64,000 nucleotides of DNA from Variovorax sp. EL159. GTDB taxonomy: Bacteria > Pseudomonadota > Gammaproteobacteria > Burkholderiales > Burkholderiaceae_C. The notes under the pieces are model-generated. The model saw only the letters and a list, made by a program, of their open reading frames with translations. It searched no databases and was not told the DNA's origin. A program made the translations under genes and the position numbers. The stretch covers positions 482,272 through 546,271 of the forward strand of contig NZ_FMUJ01000001.1 in NCBI RefSeq assembly GCF_900100965.1, written 5' to 3'. The number at the start of each line of letters is the position of its first letter. Position 1 is the first letter of the stretch. Shown one piece after another: positions 17,977-27,003 of the stretch.

Positions 17977-20004
17977 AGTTTCTGTACCGGACGGCCGCAA
18001 GCGATTTCGCAATTCAAGCCGCCGCGCCTCCAGCGCCTTGTAGCGTTCCAGGGCCTTGGGATCTTTGCCGACAGCCGCGATCGCTTCGCTTTGCTGGGCC
18101 TTGAGGCGGTCGTCCAGCATGAAGTCGAGCACGCTGGTGAGCTCCTTGGCGGCGTCGGCCAGGTGTTGTTCTTCTTCGCCCTCCGGAACCGGGCCGGCTT
18201 CGGAAACGCTCATCAGCCGTTGGGCCAGGCCCTCGAAGTCCAGCCCGCGCATGCCTTCGCGCAAAGCTGCCCACGGCTGAACGCCATGTTCGTGCAGTTG
18301 GCTGTCGAGCCAGGTGAACAGCGCGCCGTGCGATCCGGGCAGGTCGCACAGCATCAGGTGGAGCTCGTGCGACAGCGCATCCCATTGCGCCATGTTCGAC
18401 AGCAGCAGCCGCACCGCCACGTCGGGCCGGCTGGGTGGCGCGCCGCGTCCGCGCAGAGGCTCGATGGGCTCCTCGAACTTGCCGCCCCAGCGCTTGCCCT
18501 TGGTGAACTTGCGCTGCTGGAACTTGGGCTTGCTATCGCTTTCATAGCGAGGCGGCTCGAAGTCCTGCGGCGGGGGCATGTCCGGGTAGTAATCGCCATC
18601 GCTGCCTGAGCCGCCGCCACCGCCATGACCGGATGGCTCGCTGTGGCGCTGCGGCGCGGGTGCGCCGCCGGCCTTGCGCGGGCCGGGCGTGGAGGCCCAG
18701 AGGTCCGACAGCGCGGGCGCGTCGAGCTGAACCAGCGTCGCGATCTCGCTCAGCAACTGGCGCTTGAGCGCGCCGTCGGGCATGGCGCTCCAGAGCGGGC
18801 GCACGTTGCTGGTCATGTGCGCGCGGCCTTCTGCGGTGGTCAGGTCGCAGCCCTCGCGAGCGGCTTCGAGCATGAAGCGCGACAGCGGCGTGGCTTCGGT
18901 GACGAAGCGCGCGAAGGCCTCGGCGCCGTGTTCGCGGATGAAGCTGTCCGGGTCGTGCTCGGCCGGCAGGAACAAGAACTTGATGCTGCGCACGTCGGTG
19001 GCGTAGGGCAGTGCGCCGTCGAGCGCCTTGCGTGCGGCGCGGCGGCCGGCGGCGTCGCCGTCGAAGCTGAACACCACCGATTCGGTGAAGCGAAAGAGCT
19101 TTTGCACGTGCTCCGTCGTGCAGGCCGTGCCGAGCGTGGCCACCGCGTTCGGAAAGCCGAGCTGGGCGAGGGCGACGACGTCCATGTAGCCCTCGGTCAC
19201 GAGTGCATAGCCACGGTCGCGGAAAGCGGAACGGGCTTCGTACAGGCCGTAAAGCTCCCGCCCCTTGCTGAACACGGGCGTTTCGGGCGAGTTCAGGTAC
19301 TTGGGTTTCTCGTCGCCGAGCACGCGCCCGCCGAAGCCGATGCATTCGCCCTTGACGTTGCGGATCGGGAACATCACGCGGTCGCGGAAGCGGTCGTAGC
19401 GCTTGGCCTCGCTCTCGCTGAGCTGGCCTTCCTCGTTGTTGACGATCACCAGTCCGCTTTCGGCGAGCAGCGGGTCGTCGTAGTCGGGGAACACGCTGGC
19501 CAGCGCGCGCCAGCCGGCCGGTGCATAGCCGATACCGAACTGCTTGGCCACCTCGCCCGAGACGCCGCGGCCCTTCAGGTATTCGATGGCACCCGGCGCC
19601 TGCCGCAGATGCTTGCGGTAGGCATCGCCCGCTTTTTCAAGCACGTCGCTCAGCGTGGCCTGTTTCTGGCGCTGGCTGGCGGCACGGGCACGCTCGGCGG
19701 GCGAGGCGTCGTCCTCGGGCACCTGCAGGCCGTACTGGCCGGCAAGGTCGTGCACCGCCTCGACGAAGCCCATGCCCGCGTGCTCCATCAGAAAGCCGAT
19801 GGCGTTGCCATGCACCCCGCAGCCGAAGCAGTGATAGAACTGCTTCGTCGGGCTGACGGAGAAGGAGGGCGATTTCTCGCCGTGGAACGGGCACAGGCCC
19901 ATGAAATTGGCGCCGGCCTTCTTGAGCTGCACATAGCGGCCGACGATCTCGACCACATCGGCGCGCGCGATGAGTTCCTGGATGAATGAAGCGGGGATGG
20001 TCAT
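17971..20004 (-). CDS. dnaG: DNA primase DnaG
   Basis: This 677-residue primase makes RNA primers at the replication fork. The N-terminal CHC2 zinc finger uses Cys38, His41, Cys59 and Cys62. The TOPRIM catalytic core shows LVTEGYMDVVAL and FSFDGDAAGRRAA, the acidic metal-binding residues. The C-terminal helicase-interaction domain follows a glycine/proline-rich linker of about 60 residues (from GHGGGGGSGSDGDYYP) that makes the protein longer than E. coli DnaG (581). The start MTIPASFIQELIARADVV is standard; open frame upstream is not family-like. rpsU, often just upstream in other proteobacteria, is absent; divergent YihY is there instead. Confidence 0.97.
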   Translation of the reverse strand: MTIPASFIQELIARADVVEIVGRYVQLKKAGANFMGLCPFHGEKSPSFSVSPTKQFYHCFGCGVHGNAIGFLMEHAGMGFVEAVHDLAGQYGLQVPEDDASPAERARAASQRQKQATLSDVLEKAGDAYRKHLRQAPGAIEYLKGRGVSGEVAKQFGIGYAPAGWRALASVFPDYDDPLLAESGLVIVNNEEGQLSESEAKRYDRFRDRVMFPIRNVKGECIGFGGRVLGDEKPKYLNSPETPVFSKGRELYGLYEARSAFRDRGYALVTEGYMDVVALAQLGFPNAVATLGTACTTEHVQKLFRFTESVVFSFDGDAAGRRAARKALDGALPYATDVRSIKFLFLPAEHDPDSFIREHGAEAFARFVTEATPLSRFMLEAAREGCDLTTAEGRAHMTSNVRPLWSAMPDGALKRQLLSEIATLVQLDAPALSDLWASTPGPRKAGGAPAPQRHSEPSGHGGGGGSGSDGDYYPDMPPPQDFEPPRYESDSKPKFQQRKFTKGKRWGGKFEEPIEPLRGRGAPPSRPDVAVRLLLSNMAQWDALSHELHLMLCDLPGSHGALFTWLDSQLHEHGVQPWAALREGMRGLDFEGLAQRLMSVSEAGPVPEGEEEQHLADAAKELTSVLDFMLDDRLKAQQSEAIAAVGKDPKALERYKALEARRLELRNRLRPSGTETA

Positions 20005-20086
20005 GTAGGCGAAGAGCGGCAAATCATACGCAAGCGGCTGAACGCCCACGGCCCGACGGCATACTGGCCGTGACCGGAATTCACGA

Positions 20087-21025
20087 ATGAAGACGCCCAA
20101 ACCCCTGCAACACGCCGCGCCGATGCTGCGCCATCCGCTTCGATTCATCTGGGATGCGCTCAAGGAATTTCGCGCCAACCAGGGGTTGCTGCTCGCGGGC
20201 GCGGTGGCGTACTACGCGCTGCTGTCGATCGTGCCGCTGCTGATCGTGAGCGTGATCGCGTTGTCGCACGTGATCGAGCAGGCCGAGTTGCTGCGCACCA
20301 TCGGCCGGTATCTCGAATGGCTGCTGCCAGGGCAGTCGAAGGCCATCGTGGCGGAGCTCTCAAGCTTTCTGGACCATCGTGACGTGCTGGGCCCGGTGCT
20401 GCTGGTGACGATGATCTTCTTCAGTTCGCTCGCCTTCAGCGTGCTCGAAAGCGCGATGGCGGTGATCTTTCATCACCGCAAGGCCGACCACAAGCGCCAC
20501 TTCCTGGTGTCGGTGGCGATGCCTTATCTCTACATCCTCTGCCTGTGCGTGGGGTTGCTGCTGGTCACGCTGGTGTCGGGCGCGCTGCAACTGGTGGGGC
20601 GCGAGAGCGTCGACCTGCTGGGGCGCAGCTGGTCGCTGTCGGGCATCTCAGGGCTGCTGCTGTATTTGCTGGGGCTGGGCGGCGAGATCTTCATGCTGAC
20701 CTCGCTCTACCTCGTGATGCCCGCCGGCCGGATGTCGCTGCGCCATGCGCTGCTGGGCGGCATCACGGCCGCGCTGCTGTGGGAAGCCACGCGGCGCGTG
20801 CTGATCTGGTATTTCTCGACGCTGTCGCAGGTCAATGTGGTCTACGGCTCGCTCACCACGGCCATCGTGGTGTTGCTGAGCCTGGAGATCGCGGCCACGC
20901 TGGTGCTGCTCGGGGCCCAGGTGATCGCGCAGTACGAGCGGCTGGACCGCAGCGGCAGCACAAAGCCGCCGCAGCAACCCGCCATTAGCGGGGAGGCAGG
21001 CGGATCGCTCCGTCGAGACGGATGA
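20087..21025 (+). CDS. YihY/BrkB-family (UPF0761) inner membrane protein
   Basis: This 312-residue protein has the YihY/virulence factor BrkB fold with about six membrane helices. The family start is [26 protein letters not shown]. Later family segments are [20 protein letters not shown] and [23 protein letters not shown]. The old name RNase BN for this family is a misassignment, and the true function is unknown. It is divergent from dnaG. Its last 41 nt overlap the end of the convergent SDR gene. Confidence 0.9.
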   Translation: MKTPKPLQHAAPMLRHPLRFIWDALKEFRANQGLLLAGAVAYYALLSIVPLLIVSVIALSHVIEQAELLRTIGRYLEWLLPGQSKAIVAELSSFLDHRDVLGPVLLVTMIFFSSLAFSVLESAMAVIFHHRKADHKRHFLVSVAMPYLYILCLCVGLLLVTLVSGALQLVGRESVDLLGRSWSLSGISGLLLYLLGLGGEIFMLTSLYLVMPAGRMSLRHALLGGITAALLWEATRRVLIWYFSTLSQVNVVYGSLTTAIVVLLSLEIAATLVLLGAQVIAQYERLDRSGSTKPPQQPAISGEAGGSLRRDG

Positions 21026-21743
21026 CTTCGCCGTTGAGCATGTCGTTCTCGATGATGTGCTTGGCGAGCTTGGCGTAGTCCTCGGGCGTGCCCAGGCGCG
21101 AAGGGAAGGGCACGCTGGCGGCCAGCGCGTCTTGCACGTCCTGCGGCATGCCGAACAGCATGGGCGTGCCGAAGATGCCGGGCGCGATGGTCATGTTGCG
21201 GATGCCGTTGCGCGCCAGGTCGCGGGCGATGGGCAGCGTCATGCCAACCACGCCGCCCTTCGAGGCGCTGTAGGCGGCCTGGCCGATCTGGCCGTCGTAG
21301 GCCGCGACCGAGGCGGTCGAGATCAGCACGCCGCGCTCGCCGGTGGCTTCGGGTTCGTTCTTGCTCATCGCGTCGGCGGCAAGGCGGATCATGTTGAAGC
21401 TGCCGATCAGGTTGACCGTGACGGTCTTGCTGAACACCGCCAGCGCGTGCGGGCCGTTCTTGCCCACGGTCTTTTCGGCAGGGGCAATGCCGGCGCAGTT
21501 GATCAGGCCGGCGAGCTTGCCGAGCTTCTGCGCGGCGGCCACCGCGGCCTGGCCGTCGGCTTCCTGGCTCACGTCGCACTTGACGAACACGCCGCCGATG
21601 TCGCGGGCAACGGCCTCGCCCTTTTCAGCCTGCATGTCGGCGATCACCACCTTGCCGCCGTTCGCGGCCAGCATGCGCGCCGCGCCTTCGCCGAGGCCCG
21701 AAGCGCCACCGGTCACGATAAAAACCTTGCCGTCGATCTGCAT
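20985..21743 (-). CDS. SDR-family 3-hydroxyacyl-CoA dehydrogenase-like oxidoreductase
   Basis: This 252-residue short-chain dehydrogenase has a Rossmann [16 protein letters not shown] cofactor motif at residues 11-26, INCAGIAP, the catalytic Ser in [11 protein letters not shown] and the Tyr-x3-Lys pair in AAYSASKGG. Its overall pattern ([25 protein letters not shown]) matches the type II 3-hydroxyacyl-CoA dehydrogenase (HSD17B10-like) group that oxidises short-chain 3-hydroxyacyl-CoA with NAD+ in fatty or branched acid catabolism. Its 3' end overlaps that of YihY on the other strand by 41 nt. Confidence 0.87.
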   Translation of the reverse strand: MQIDGKVFIVTGGASGLGEGAARMLAANGGKVVIADMQAEKGEAVARDIGGVFVKCDVSQEADGQAAVAAAQKLGKLAGLINCAGIAPAEKTVGKNGPHALAVFSKTVTVNLIGSFNMIRLAADAMSKNEPEATGERGVLISTASVAAYDGQIGQAAYSASKGGVVGMTLPIARDLARNGIRNMTIAPGIFGTPMLFGMPQDVQDALAASVPFPSRLGTPEDYAKLAKHIIENDMLNGEVIRLDGAIRLPPR

Positions 21744-21793
21744 TGAAAGTCTCCTGAGATGAGGCGCGCATTATCGAAGACGGCCGCCGGGCC

Positions 21794-21823
21794 AAAAAAA
21801 AGGCCTCATCCGAAGATGAGGCC
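21794..21823 (-). terminator. Terminator of the phasin gene
   Basis: A perfect 9-bp stem (21802-21810 with 21815-21823) with a four-base loop is followed on the minus strand by eight T residues (plus-strand A-run 21794-21801). It lies about 50 nt after the phasin stop. Confidence 0.9.
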
Positions 21824-21874
21824 CTGAATTGGATCCGTGAGGACCCAAGGAGACAACTGGTGGTGGTCGGCAGC

Positions 21875-22426
21875 TTAGCGCTTGCGCGAAGCGGTCGCGG
21901 TCTTGGCGGCGGCAACGGCTTGCGTCGACACGGCATTGAAGTTGGCTTCGGCGACGTCCGACGCTTGCTTGACGGCCTTCTGAACCGATTCGAAAGCGTT
22001 GTTGGCGGCAGCCACGGCGCTCTTCAGGACGGCAACGGCGGTTTCCGAACCGGCGGGTGCGTTCTTGGAAGCGCTGTCGACGAGGCCGACGAAGGCTTGC
22101 TGGGCTTCAGCAGCCTTGGCTTCGAAAGCCTTGGAGAACTCGGCGCCGGTGCCTTGGGCGATGTCGTACAGGTGACGGCTGTAGGCAGCGGTCTTTTCGG
22201 CCAGGGGCTGGAACAGGCTGGCTTGCAGCGTCAGCAGTTCTTGCGCGTCCTTGACGCTCAGGGCAGCCTGGGCGGTGCCGGCGGCTTCGGCCAGGGCGGC
22301 CTTGGAAGCGGTCACGTTCAGTTCGACGAGCTTCTCGACGCCTTCGAAAGCCTTGGTGGTCAGGCCGAACAGGGTTTCGAGGTTTGCTTTTTGAGCGGCG
22401 AGGATTTGGTCAGCGGTCAGAGCCAT
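21875..22426 (-). CDS. phaP: Phasin family protein (polyhydroxyalkanoate granule-associated)
   Basis: This 183-residue phasin of the beta-proteobacterial type (TIGR01841-like) coats polyhydroxybutyrate granules. It begins [20 protein letters not shown] and is nearly all amphipathic helix rich in Ala, Lys and Glu, with the conserved LEQ-like middle replaced by [20 protein letters not shown] and [20 protein letters not shown]. The start at 22426 has GGAG 7 nt upstream; an in-frame start 13 codons earlier lacks one. It has its own strong terminator, as expected for an abundant protein, and indicates that the organism stores PHA. Confidence 0.92.
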   Translation of the reverse strand: MALTADQILAAQKANLETLFGLTTKAFEGVEKLVELNVTASKAALAEAAGTAQAALSVKDAQELLTLQASLFQPLAEKTAAYSRHLYDIAQGTGAEFSKAFEAKAAEAQQAFVGLVDSASKNAPAGSETAVAVLKSAVAAANNAFESVQKAVKQASDVAEANFNAVSTQAVAAAKTATASRKR

Positions 22427-22580
22427 TTGAGATCTCCAGAAGGGATGATTGAGTGGTCGATTCACGTTGCGCTGCCTCGTCGTTCATGTTGCGGTGCAGC
22501 ATGGCCTCAAGTATAGGCAGCTGAGTTTGGCGAGCAAGGGGTTTTTGTTGCTCTGCAGCAATCTAGAGGCCGCTTTCTAA

Positions 22581-22923
22581 ATCCGGACCGCACCGCGGAA
22601 TGCCGACATGCTCAAGGTGGCGATGATCGATCTCGATGTGCACCAGGGCAATGGCACGGCCAGCATCTTTCGCGACGACCCCCGCGTGTTCACGCTCTCG
22701 ATGCACGGCCAGAAGAACTTTCCCTTCCACAAGGAAGCGAGTGACCTCGATGTCGAGTTGCCCGATCCGCGTGTTCGACTGGGCCTGGCAGCGCCGCCTG
22801 CCGCTCGCCTTTGCCATGGCCGGTGGCTATGCCAGCGACATCGCCGAGACGGTGCAGGTACAGGTCGGCACCTTCAAGGTTGCCCTCGAGTACTGGCGCC
22901 GCTGGCAGAATGCCGCGCGATGA
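22581..22923 (+). pseudogene. Histone deacetylase/acetoin utilisation family pseudogene
   Basis: Two pieces of a class II histone-deacetylase-like protein lie in different frames. The first (22581 to about 22765) reads [20 protein letters not shown] and [16 protein letters not shown], with two metal ligands. The second (about 22770-22923) reads [20 protein letters not shown] and then [13 protein letters not shown], the family's C-terminus. The N-terminal ~130 residues and ~60 residues between ELPD and RVFDW, including the third metal ligand, are missing, and the junction shifts the frame. The remnant cannot be functional. Its stop overlaps the start of the thioesterase gene, preserving the ancestral operon join. 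Confidence 0.85.
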
Positions 22924-23363
22924 GCTCCGCCACCAAACCCACGCCGAACCACCGAAGCAGCTACCGCGCGTTCCGCAGCATCCCGACGCGCTGGGCCGAC
23001 AACGACATGTACGGCCATGTCAACAACGTCGTGTACTACAGCTGGTTCGACACGGCGGTGAACGCGCTGCTGATCGAGCGCGGCGCACTCGACATCCACC
23101 AGGGCCAGACCATCGGCTTCGTGGTCGAGACGCAGTGCAACTACTTCGCGCCCATTGCCTTTCCGCAGACGGTGGAAGCGGGCATCCGCGTGGCACAGGC
23201 CGGGCGGTCGAGCGTGCGCTATGAAATCGCGCTCTTCGCTGAAGGCGCCGAAACCGCGGCCGCGCAGGGCCACTTCGTGCACGTCTACGTCGACCGCGTC
23301 ACGCAGCGCCCCGTGCAATTGCCCGAAGCGCTCCAGCAGGTGGTCGACTCGCTGAAGGCCTGA
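22920..23363 (+). CDS. Acyl-CoA thioesterase, 4HBT hotdog family
   Basis: This 147-residue hotdog-fold thioesterase resembles 4-hydroxybenzoyl-CoA thioesterase and YbgC. It has the motif [20 protein letters not shown], with the catalytic aspartate, followed by a strand-rich C-terminal half. It probably hydrolyses a short-chain or aromatic acyl-CoA in the cytoplasm. The ATG overlaps the stop of the decayed deacetylase gene (ATGA), so translation originally depended on coupling; a start signal must now come from the remnant upstream. A hairpin at 23375 follows. Confidence 0.88.
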   Translation: MSSATKPTPNHRSSYRAFRSIPTRWADNDMYGHVNNVVYYSWFDTAVNALLIERGALDIHQGQTIGFVVETQCNYFAPIAFPQTVEAGIRVAQAGRSSVRYEIALFAEGAETAAAQGHFVHVYVDRVTQRPVQLPEALQQVVDSLKA

Positions 23364-23374
23364 CGCAAGAAGAA

Positions 23375-23398
23375 AGGCGGCGCCCATGGACGCCGCCT
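23375..23398. terminator. Convergent hairpin terminator
   Basis: An 8-bp GC-rich stem (23375-23382 with 23391-23398) has an 8-nt loop. On the minus strand it is followed by TTTCTTCTT, so it best serves the gene at 23423; on the plus strand the U-tract is weak. Confidence 0.6.
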
Positions 23399-23422
23399 CT
23401 GTGAGTCATCGGGTCGCGATGA

Positions 23423-23824
23423 TTACTTCTTCATGGCCTTGATGTCGGCCTTGCCCTGGGCCTCGTCGGCCTTGGCCTGCTTCACGCAGGCGTCCTTGGC
23501 CGCGCCGCTCTGGTCGTCGCACTTTTCCTTGGCGACTTCATAGGTGGCCTTCACCTTTTCTTCGGCCACCTTGCGGGCATGGCTGTCGCTCGGCTGGTAT
23601 TGCTGTTCCAGCTCGGCCTTGGCCACGTCTTCCTTGCCCTTGGCTTCCTTCTGGCAGACGTCCTTGGCGTTGTCCTTCAGCGTGTCGCACTGGGTCTTGG
23701 CGACCTTGTAGTCGGCCTCGATCTTCTCTTTGGCGACCTTGTATTCGTCCTTGGTCATCGCGCTGGCCTGCGTGGCGACGAAACAGGTGGAGGCGAGGGC
23801 GAGCATGAGCAGATGTTTCTTCAT
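23423..23824 (-). CDS. Periplasmic helical protein with duplicated Cx10C repeat, function unknown
   Basis: This 133-residue protein has a Sec signal peptide (MKKHLLMLALASTCFVATQA, cleavage after ASA). The mature part is almost entirely Lys/Glu/Ala-rich helix made of two related ~44-residue units. The first runs from KVAKEKIEADYKVAKTQC and the second from KVAEEKVKATYEVAKEKC. Each unit carries a Cys-x10-Cys pair (CDTLKDNAKDVC and CDDQSGAAKDAC), so two disulfide-closed helical hairpins are likely. It follows the CsbD-like stress gene on the same strand (85-nt gap), suggesting an envelope stress role. No named family was recognised. Confidence 0.8.
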   Translation of the reverse strand: MKKHLLMLALASTCFVATQASAMTKDEYKVAKEKIEADYKVAKTQCDTLKDNAKDVCQKEAKGKEDVAKAELEQQYQPSDSHARKVAEEKVKATYEVAKEKCDDQSGAAKDACVKQAKADEAQGKADIKAMKK

Positions 23825-23909
23825 CGGAATCTTTCCTTCGGAGTTGTTGAATTCGGTGTTGCTTCGGTGTGGCGGCAGCCACTCGGGCTGCGCTGCGTCA
23901 TCACATCGA

Positions 23910-24143
23910 TCAGTACTTTTCGAACCAGAGCGCGTCGGGCGTGCGGCCGTCGCGTGCTTCCCAGTCCTTGACCTGTTTCTCGGCTTCGTCGCGGCTGATG
24001 CCGTGGCGCTCCTGGATGCGGCCGAGCAGCTGGTCGCGCTTGCCGGCGATGACGTCGAAGTCGTCGTCGGTCAATTTGCCCCATTGCTCCTTGACCTTGC
24101 CCTTGAGCTGCTTCCAGTTGCCTTCGATGGTGTCCTTGTTCAT
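23910..24143 (-). CDS. CsbD-family stress protein
   Basis: This 77-residue small hydrophilic protein has the CsbD fold. MNKDTIEGNWKQLKGKVKEQ and the WGKLTDDDFDVIAGKRDQLL block are the family hallmark, and the C-terminus (ISRDEAEKQVKDWE) is the usual one for proteobacterial members. CsbD proteins accumulate under general stress or stationary phase, and their biochemical role is unknown. The gene has GGAG upstream of the ATG and is probably cotranscribed with the cysteine-containing periplasmic protein downstream. Confidence 0.92.
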   Translation of the reverse strand: MNKDTIEGNWKQLKGKVKEQWGKLTDDDFDVIAGKRDQLLGRIQERHGISRDEAEKQVKDWEARDGRTPDALWFEKY

Positions 24144-24327
24144 GCGAATCTCCTTTGAGCGGTTGATTCGGCGGCCATGTCCGCCGCCGTGAAATCAATG
24201 TCGCAAGGGCGATTCCCCCTCACGGTAGGACGTGCTGTCCAGGCCCCGTAGGCAGAGGCCGACGCGCCCCGTGATAATCGATGCGACGCCGAAAGTTTGA
24301 GACACCGCACGCATCGCGTACCGCACC

Positions 24328-25548
24328 ATGATCATTCACAGCCTGCTCGACACCGACCTCTACAAGTTCACGATGATGCAGGTCGTTCTGCATCACTTCC
24401 CGGGGGCCCGGGTCGAGTACCGCTTCAAGTGCCGCAACCCCGGTGTCGACCTGGCGCAGTTCGCGGGCCAGATCCGCGACGAGGTGCGCAGCCTGTGCTC
24501 GCTGCAGTTCCGCGACGCCGAGCTGGCCTACCTGCGGTCGATGCGCTTCATCAAGAGCGACTTCGTCGACTTCCTCGGGCTCTTCCGGCTCAACGAGAAG
24601 TACATCAACATCATTCCCCAGCCCTCGGGCGAGCTCGAGATCCGCATCAAGGGCCCGTGGCTGCACACCATCCTGTTCGAGATCCCGGTGCTGGCCATCG
24701 TCAACGAGGTCTACTTCCGCAACACGCAGAAGAAGCCCGACTTCGAGGAGGGCCGCCGCCGCCTCGAAACCAAGATCGCGCAGCTGCAGGATGCGGGCCT
24801 GTCCGACCTGAAGATCGCCGACTACGGCACGCGCCGCCGCTTCTCCAAGGACTGGCACGAAGAAGTGCTGCGCACCCTGAACGGCAAGCTGGGCGCCGTG
24901 ACCTCGCCGCCGGCGCAGGCCGCGCCCGGCGCGCGGCTGCCGCAGCTGGCGGGCACCAGCAACGTGCTGTACGCCATGAAGCTGGGCCTGATCCCGCTGG
25001 GCACCATGGCGCACGAATACCTGCAGGCCTGCCAGGCCCTCGGCCCGCGCTTGCGCGACAGCCAGATTTTCGGCTTCGAGAGCTGGGCACGCGAATACCG
25101 CGGCGACCTGGGCATCGCGCTGTCCGACGTGTACGGCATGAGCGCCTTCCTGCGCGACTTCGACCTGTACTTCTGCAAGCTCTTCGACGGCGCGCGCCAC
25201 GACAGCGGCGACCCGTTCCAGTGGGGCGAGCGCATGCTGGCGCACTATGTGGCGAACCGGGTCGATCCGCTCACCAAGACGCTGATCTTCAGCGACGGCC
25301 TCACGGTGCCGCGCACCATCGAGCTGTACCAGCAGTTCCGCGGCCGCTGCCAGCTGGCTTTCGGCATTGGCACCAACCTCACCAACGACCTGGGCTACGA
25401 GCCGCTGCAGATCGTCATCAAGATGATCCACTGCAACGACCAGCCGGTGGCCAAGCTGTCGGACACGCCGTCCAAGAACATGTGCGAAGACGAAAAATAT
25501 TTGGCCTACCTTCGCCAGGTGTTCGAGATCGAACAGCCGCCTGCCTGA
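24328..25548 (+). CDS. pncB: Nicotinate phosphoribosyltransferase PncB
   Basis: This 406-residue cytoplasmic enzyme of NAD salvage makes nicotinate mononucleotide from nicotinate and PRPP with ATP use. The start [20 protein letters not shown] is the family standard. The His that is phosphorylated in this enzyme class is His229 in [12 protein letters not shown]. The PRPP-binding region follows as [15 protein letters not shown] and [12 protein letters not shown]. Length equals that of E. coli PncB (400). The antiporter-like gene starts 27 nt after its stop. Confidence 0.96.
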   Translation: MIIHSLLDTDLYKFTMMQVVLHHFPGARVEYRFKCRNPGVDLAQFAGQIRDEVRSLCSLQFRDAELAYLRSMRFIKSDFVDFLGLFRLNEKYINIIPQPSGELEIRIKGPWLHTILFEIPVLAIVNEVYFRNTQKKPDFEEGRRRLETKIAQLQDAGLSDLKIADYGTRRRFSKDWHEEVLRTLNGKLGAVTSPPAQAAPGARLPQLAGTSNVLYAMKLGLIPLGTMAHEYLQACQALGPRLRDSQIFGFESWAREYRGDLGIALSDVYGMSAFLRDFDLYFCKLFDGARHDSGDPFQWGERMLAHYVANRVDPLTKTLIFSDGLTVPRTIELYQQFRGRCQLAFGIGTNLTNDLGYEPLQIVIKMIHCNDQPVAKLSDTPSKNMCEDEKYLAYLRQVFEIEQPPA

Positions 25549-25574
25549 CCTCGGTCTGGTACGGTACGGCACCC

Positions 25575-26987
25575 ATGAAAAAGACCCTTCGACTGATGGC
25601 GGCCGCGGCGCTGCCCATGCTCTTTCCCGCCCTGGCTTCGGCCGCCGACTTCGACGGTGCACGGCTTTCGCCGCTGTGGGGCGTGCCCTTCGCCGGCATC
25701 CTGTTGTCGATCGCGCTGATGCCGTTGCTCACGCCGTCGTTCTGGCATCACCACTACGGCAAGATTTCGGCAGCCTGGGCGCTGGCCTTCCTGCTTCCAT
25801 TCGCGGCAACCTACGGAGTCGGCCTGGCGGGCGTGCAGCTCGTGCATGCGCTGGTGGCCGAGTACATCCCGTTCATCATTCTCCTGACGGCGCTGTTCAC
25901 GGTGGCGGGCGGCATCCACATCCGCGGCAACCTGCGCGGCGCGCCCGGCCTCAACACGGCGATCCTGGCGATCGGCGCGGTGCTCGCGAGCTTCATGGGG
26001 ACCACGGGCGCCTCGATGCTGCTGATCCGCCCGCTGATCCGCGCGAACGACAACCGCCTGCGCAAGGTGCACGTCATCGTGTTCTTCATCTTCATCGTCT
26101 CGAATGCGGGCGGTGCGCTCACCCCGCTGGGCGATCCGCCGCTGTTTCTCGGCTTCCTGAAGGGCATCGGCTTCTTCTGGACCGCGCAGAACATCCTGCT
26201 CGAAACGATCTTCATTCTCGCGGTGCTGCTCGCGCTGTTCTATGCCATCGACCGCTACTTCTATCGGAAAGACGGCGTGCTGCCGACCGACCCGACGCCC
26301 GATACCCGGCGCCTGGGTTTCGATGGCGCCGCCAACTTCTGGTTGCTGGGCGCGGTGGTGGCACTGGTGCTGCTCAGTGGATTCTGGAAGTCGCCGGTGC
26401 AGTTCGACGTGTTCGGCACCGAGGTCGGCCTGCCGGGGCTGGTGCGCGATGTCGGGCTGGCGCTGATCGCGGTCATTTCGTTCAAGCTCACCTCGCCCAA
26501 GGTGCATGCCGACAACCAGTTCGAGTGGGGCCCGATGGCCGAGGTGGCCAAGCTGTTCGCGGGCATCTTCCTGACCATCATCCCGGTGATCGCGATGCTC
26601 AAGGCCGGCACGCAGGGCCCGTTCGGTGCCATCGTCTCGGCCGTGACGCGCGCCAACGGCCAGCCCGATCCGGCCATGTATTTCTGGGCCACGGGTGTGC
26701 TCAGTTCATTCCTCGACAACGCGCCGACCTACCTGGTGTTCTTCAACACGGCGGGCGGCGACCCGGCCGCGCTGATGACCACCTATGCCTCCACGCTGGC
26801 CGCCATCTCGGCGGGCGCCGTGTTCATGGGCGCCAACACCTATATCGGCAACGCGCCCAACCTCATGGTCAAGGCCATCGCCGAGAGCCGCGGCGTTCGC
26901 ATGCCGAGCTTCTTCGGCTACATGGCGTGGTCCGTGGCCATCCTGGTTCCGCTGTTCGTCATCACCACCTTCATCTTCTTCCGCTGA
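25575..26987 (+). CDS. Sodium:proton antiporter-like protein (NhaD/citrate transporter superfamily)
   Basis: This 470-residue inner-membrane protein of the ion transporter superfamily has a cleavable-looking N-terminal hydrophobic segment ending ASAADFDG and about eleven further helices. Hallmarks are GTTGASMLLIRPLIRAN, FIFIVSNAGGALTPLGDPPL and, in the second half, SSFLDNAPTYLVFFN and MGANTYIGNAPNLMVKAIAE. These are the paired GDPP/DNAPT regions typical of NhaD and ArsB-like transporters. It likely exchanges Na+ for H+; carboxylate transport is possible. It sits 27 nt after pncB, probably in one operon. Confidence 0.85.
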   Translation: MKKTLRLMAAAALPMLFPALASAADFDGARLSPLWGVPFAGILLSIALMPLLTPSFWHHHYGKISAAWALAFLLPFAATYGVGLAGVQLVHALVAEYIPFIILLTALFTVAGGIHIRGNLRGAPGLNTAILAIGAVLASFMGTTGASMLLIRPLIRANDNRLRKVHVIVFFIFIVSNAGGALTPLGDPPLFLGFLKGIGFFWTAQNILLETIFILAVLLALFYAIDRYFYRKDGVLPTDPTPDTRRLGFDGAANFWLLGAVVALVLLSGFWKSPVQFDVFGTEVGLPGLVRDVGLALIAVISFKLTSPKVHADNQFEWGPMAEVAKLFAGIFLTIIPVIAMLKAGTQGPFGAIVSAVTRANGQPDPAMYFWATGVLSSFLDNAPTYLVFFNTAGGDPAALMTTYASTLAAISAGAVFMGANTYIGNAPNLMVKAIAESRGVRMPSFFGYMAWSVAILVPLFVITTFIFFR

Positions 26988-27003
26988 GCGCAGAGACAAC
27001 ATC

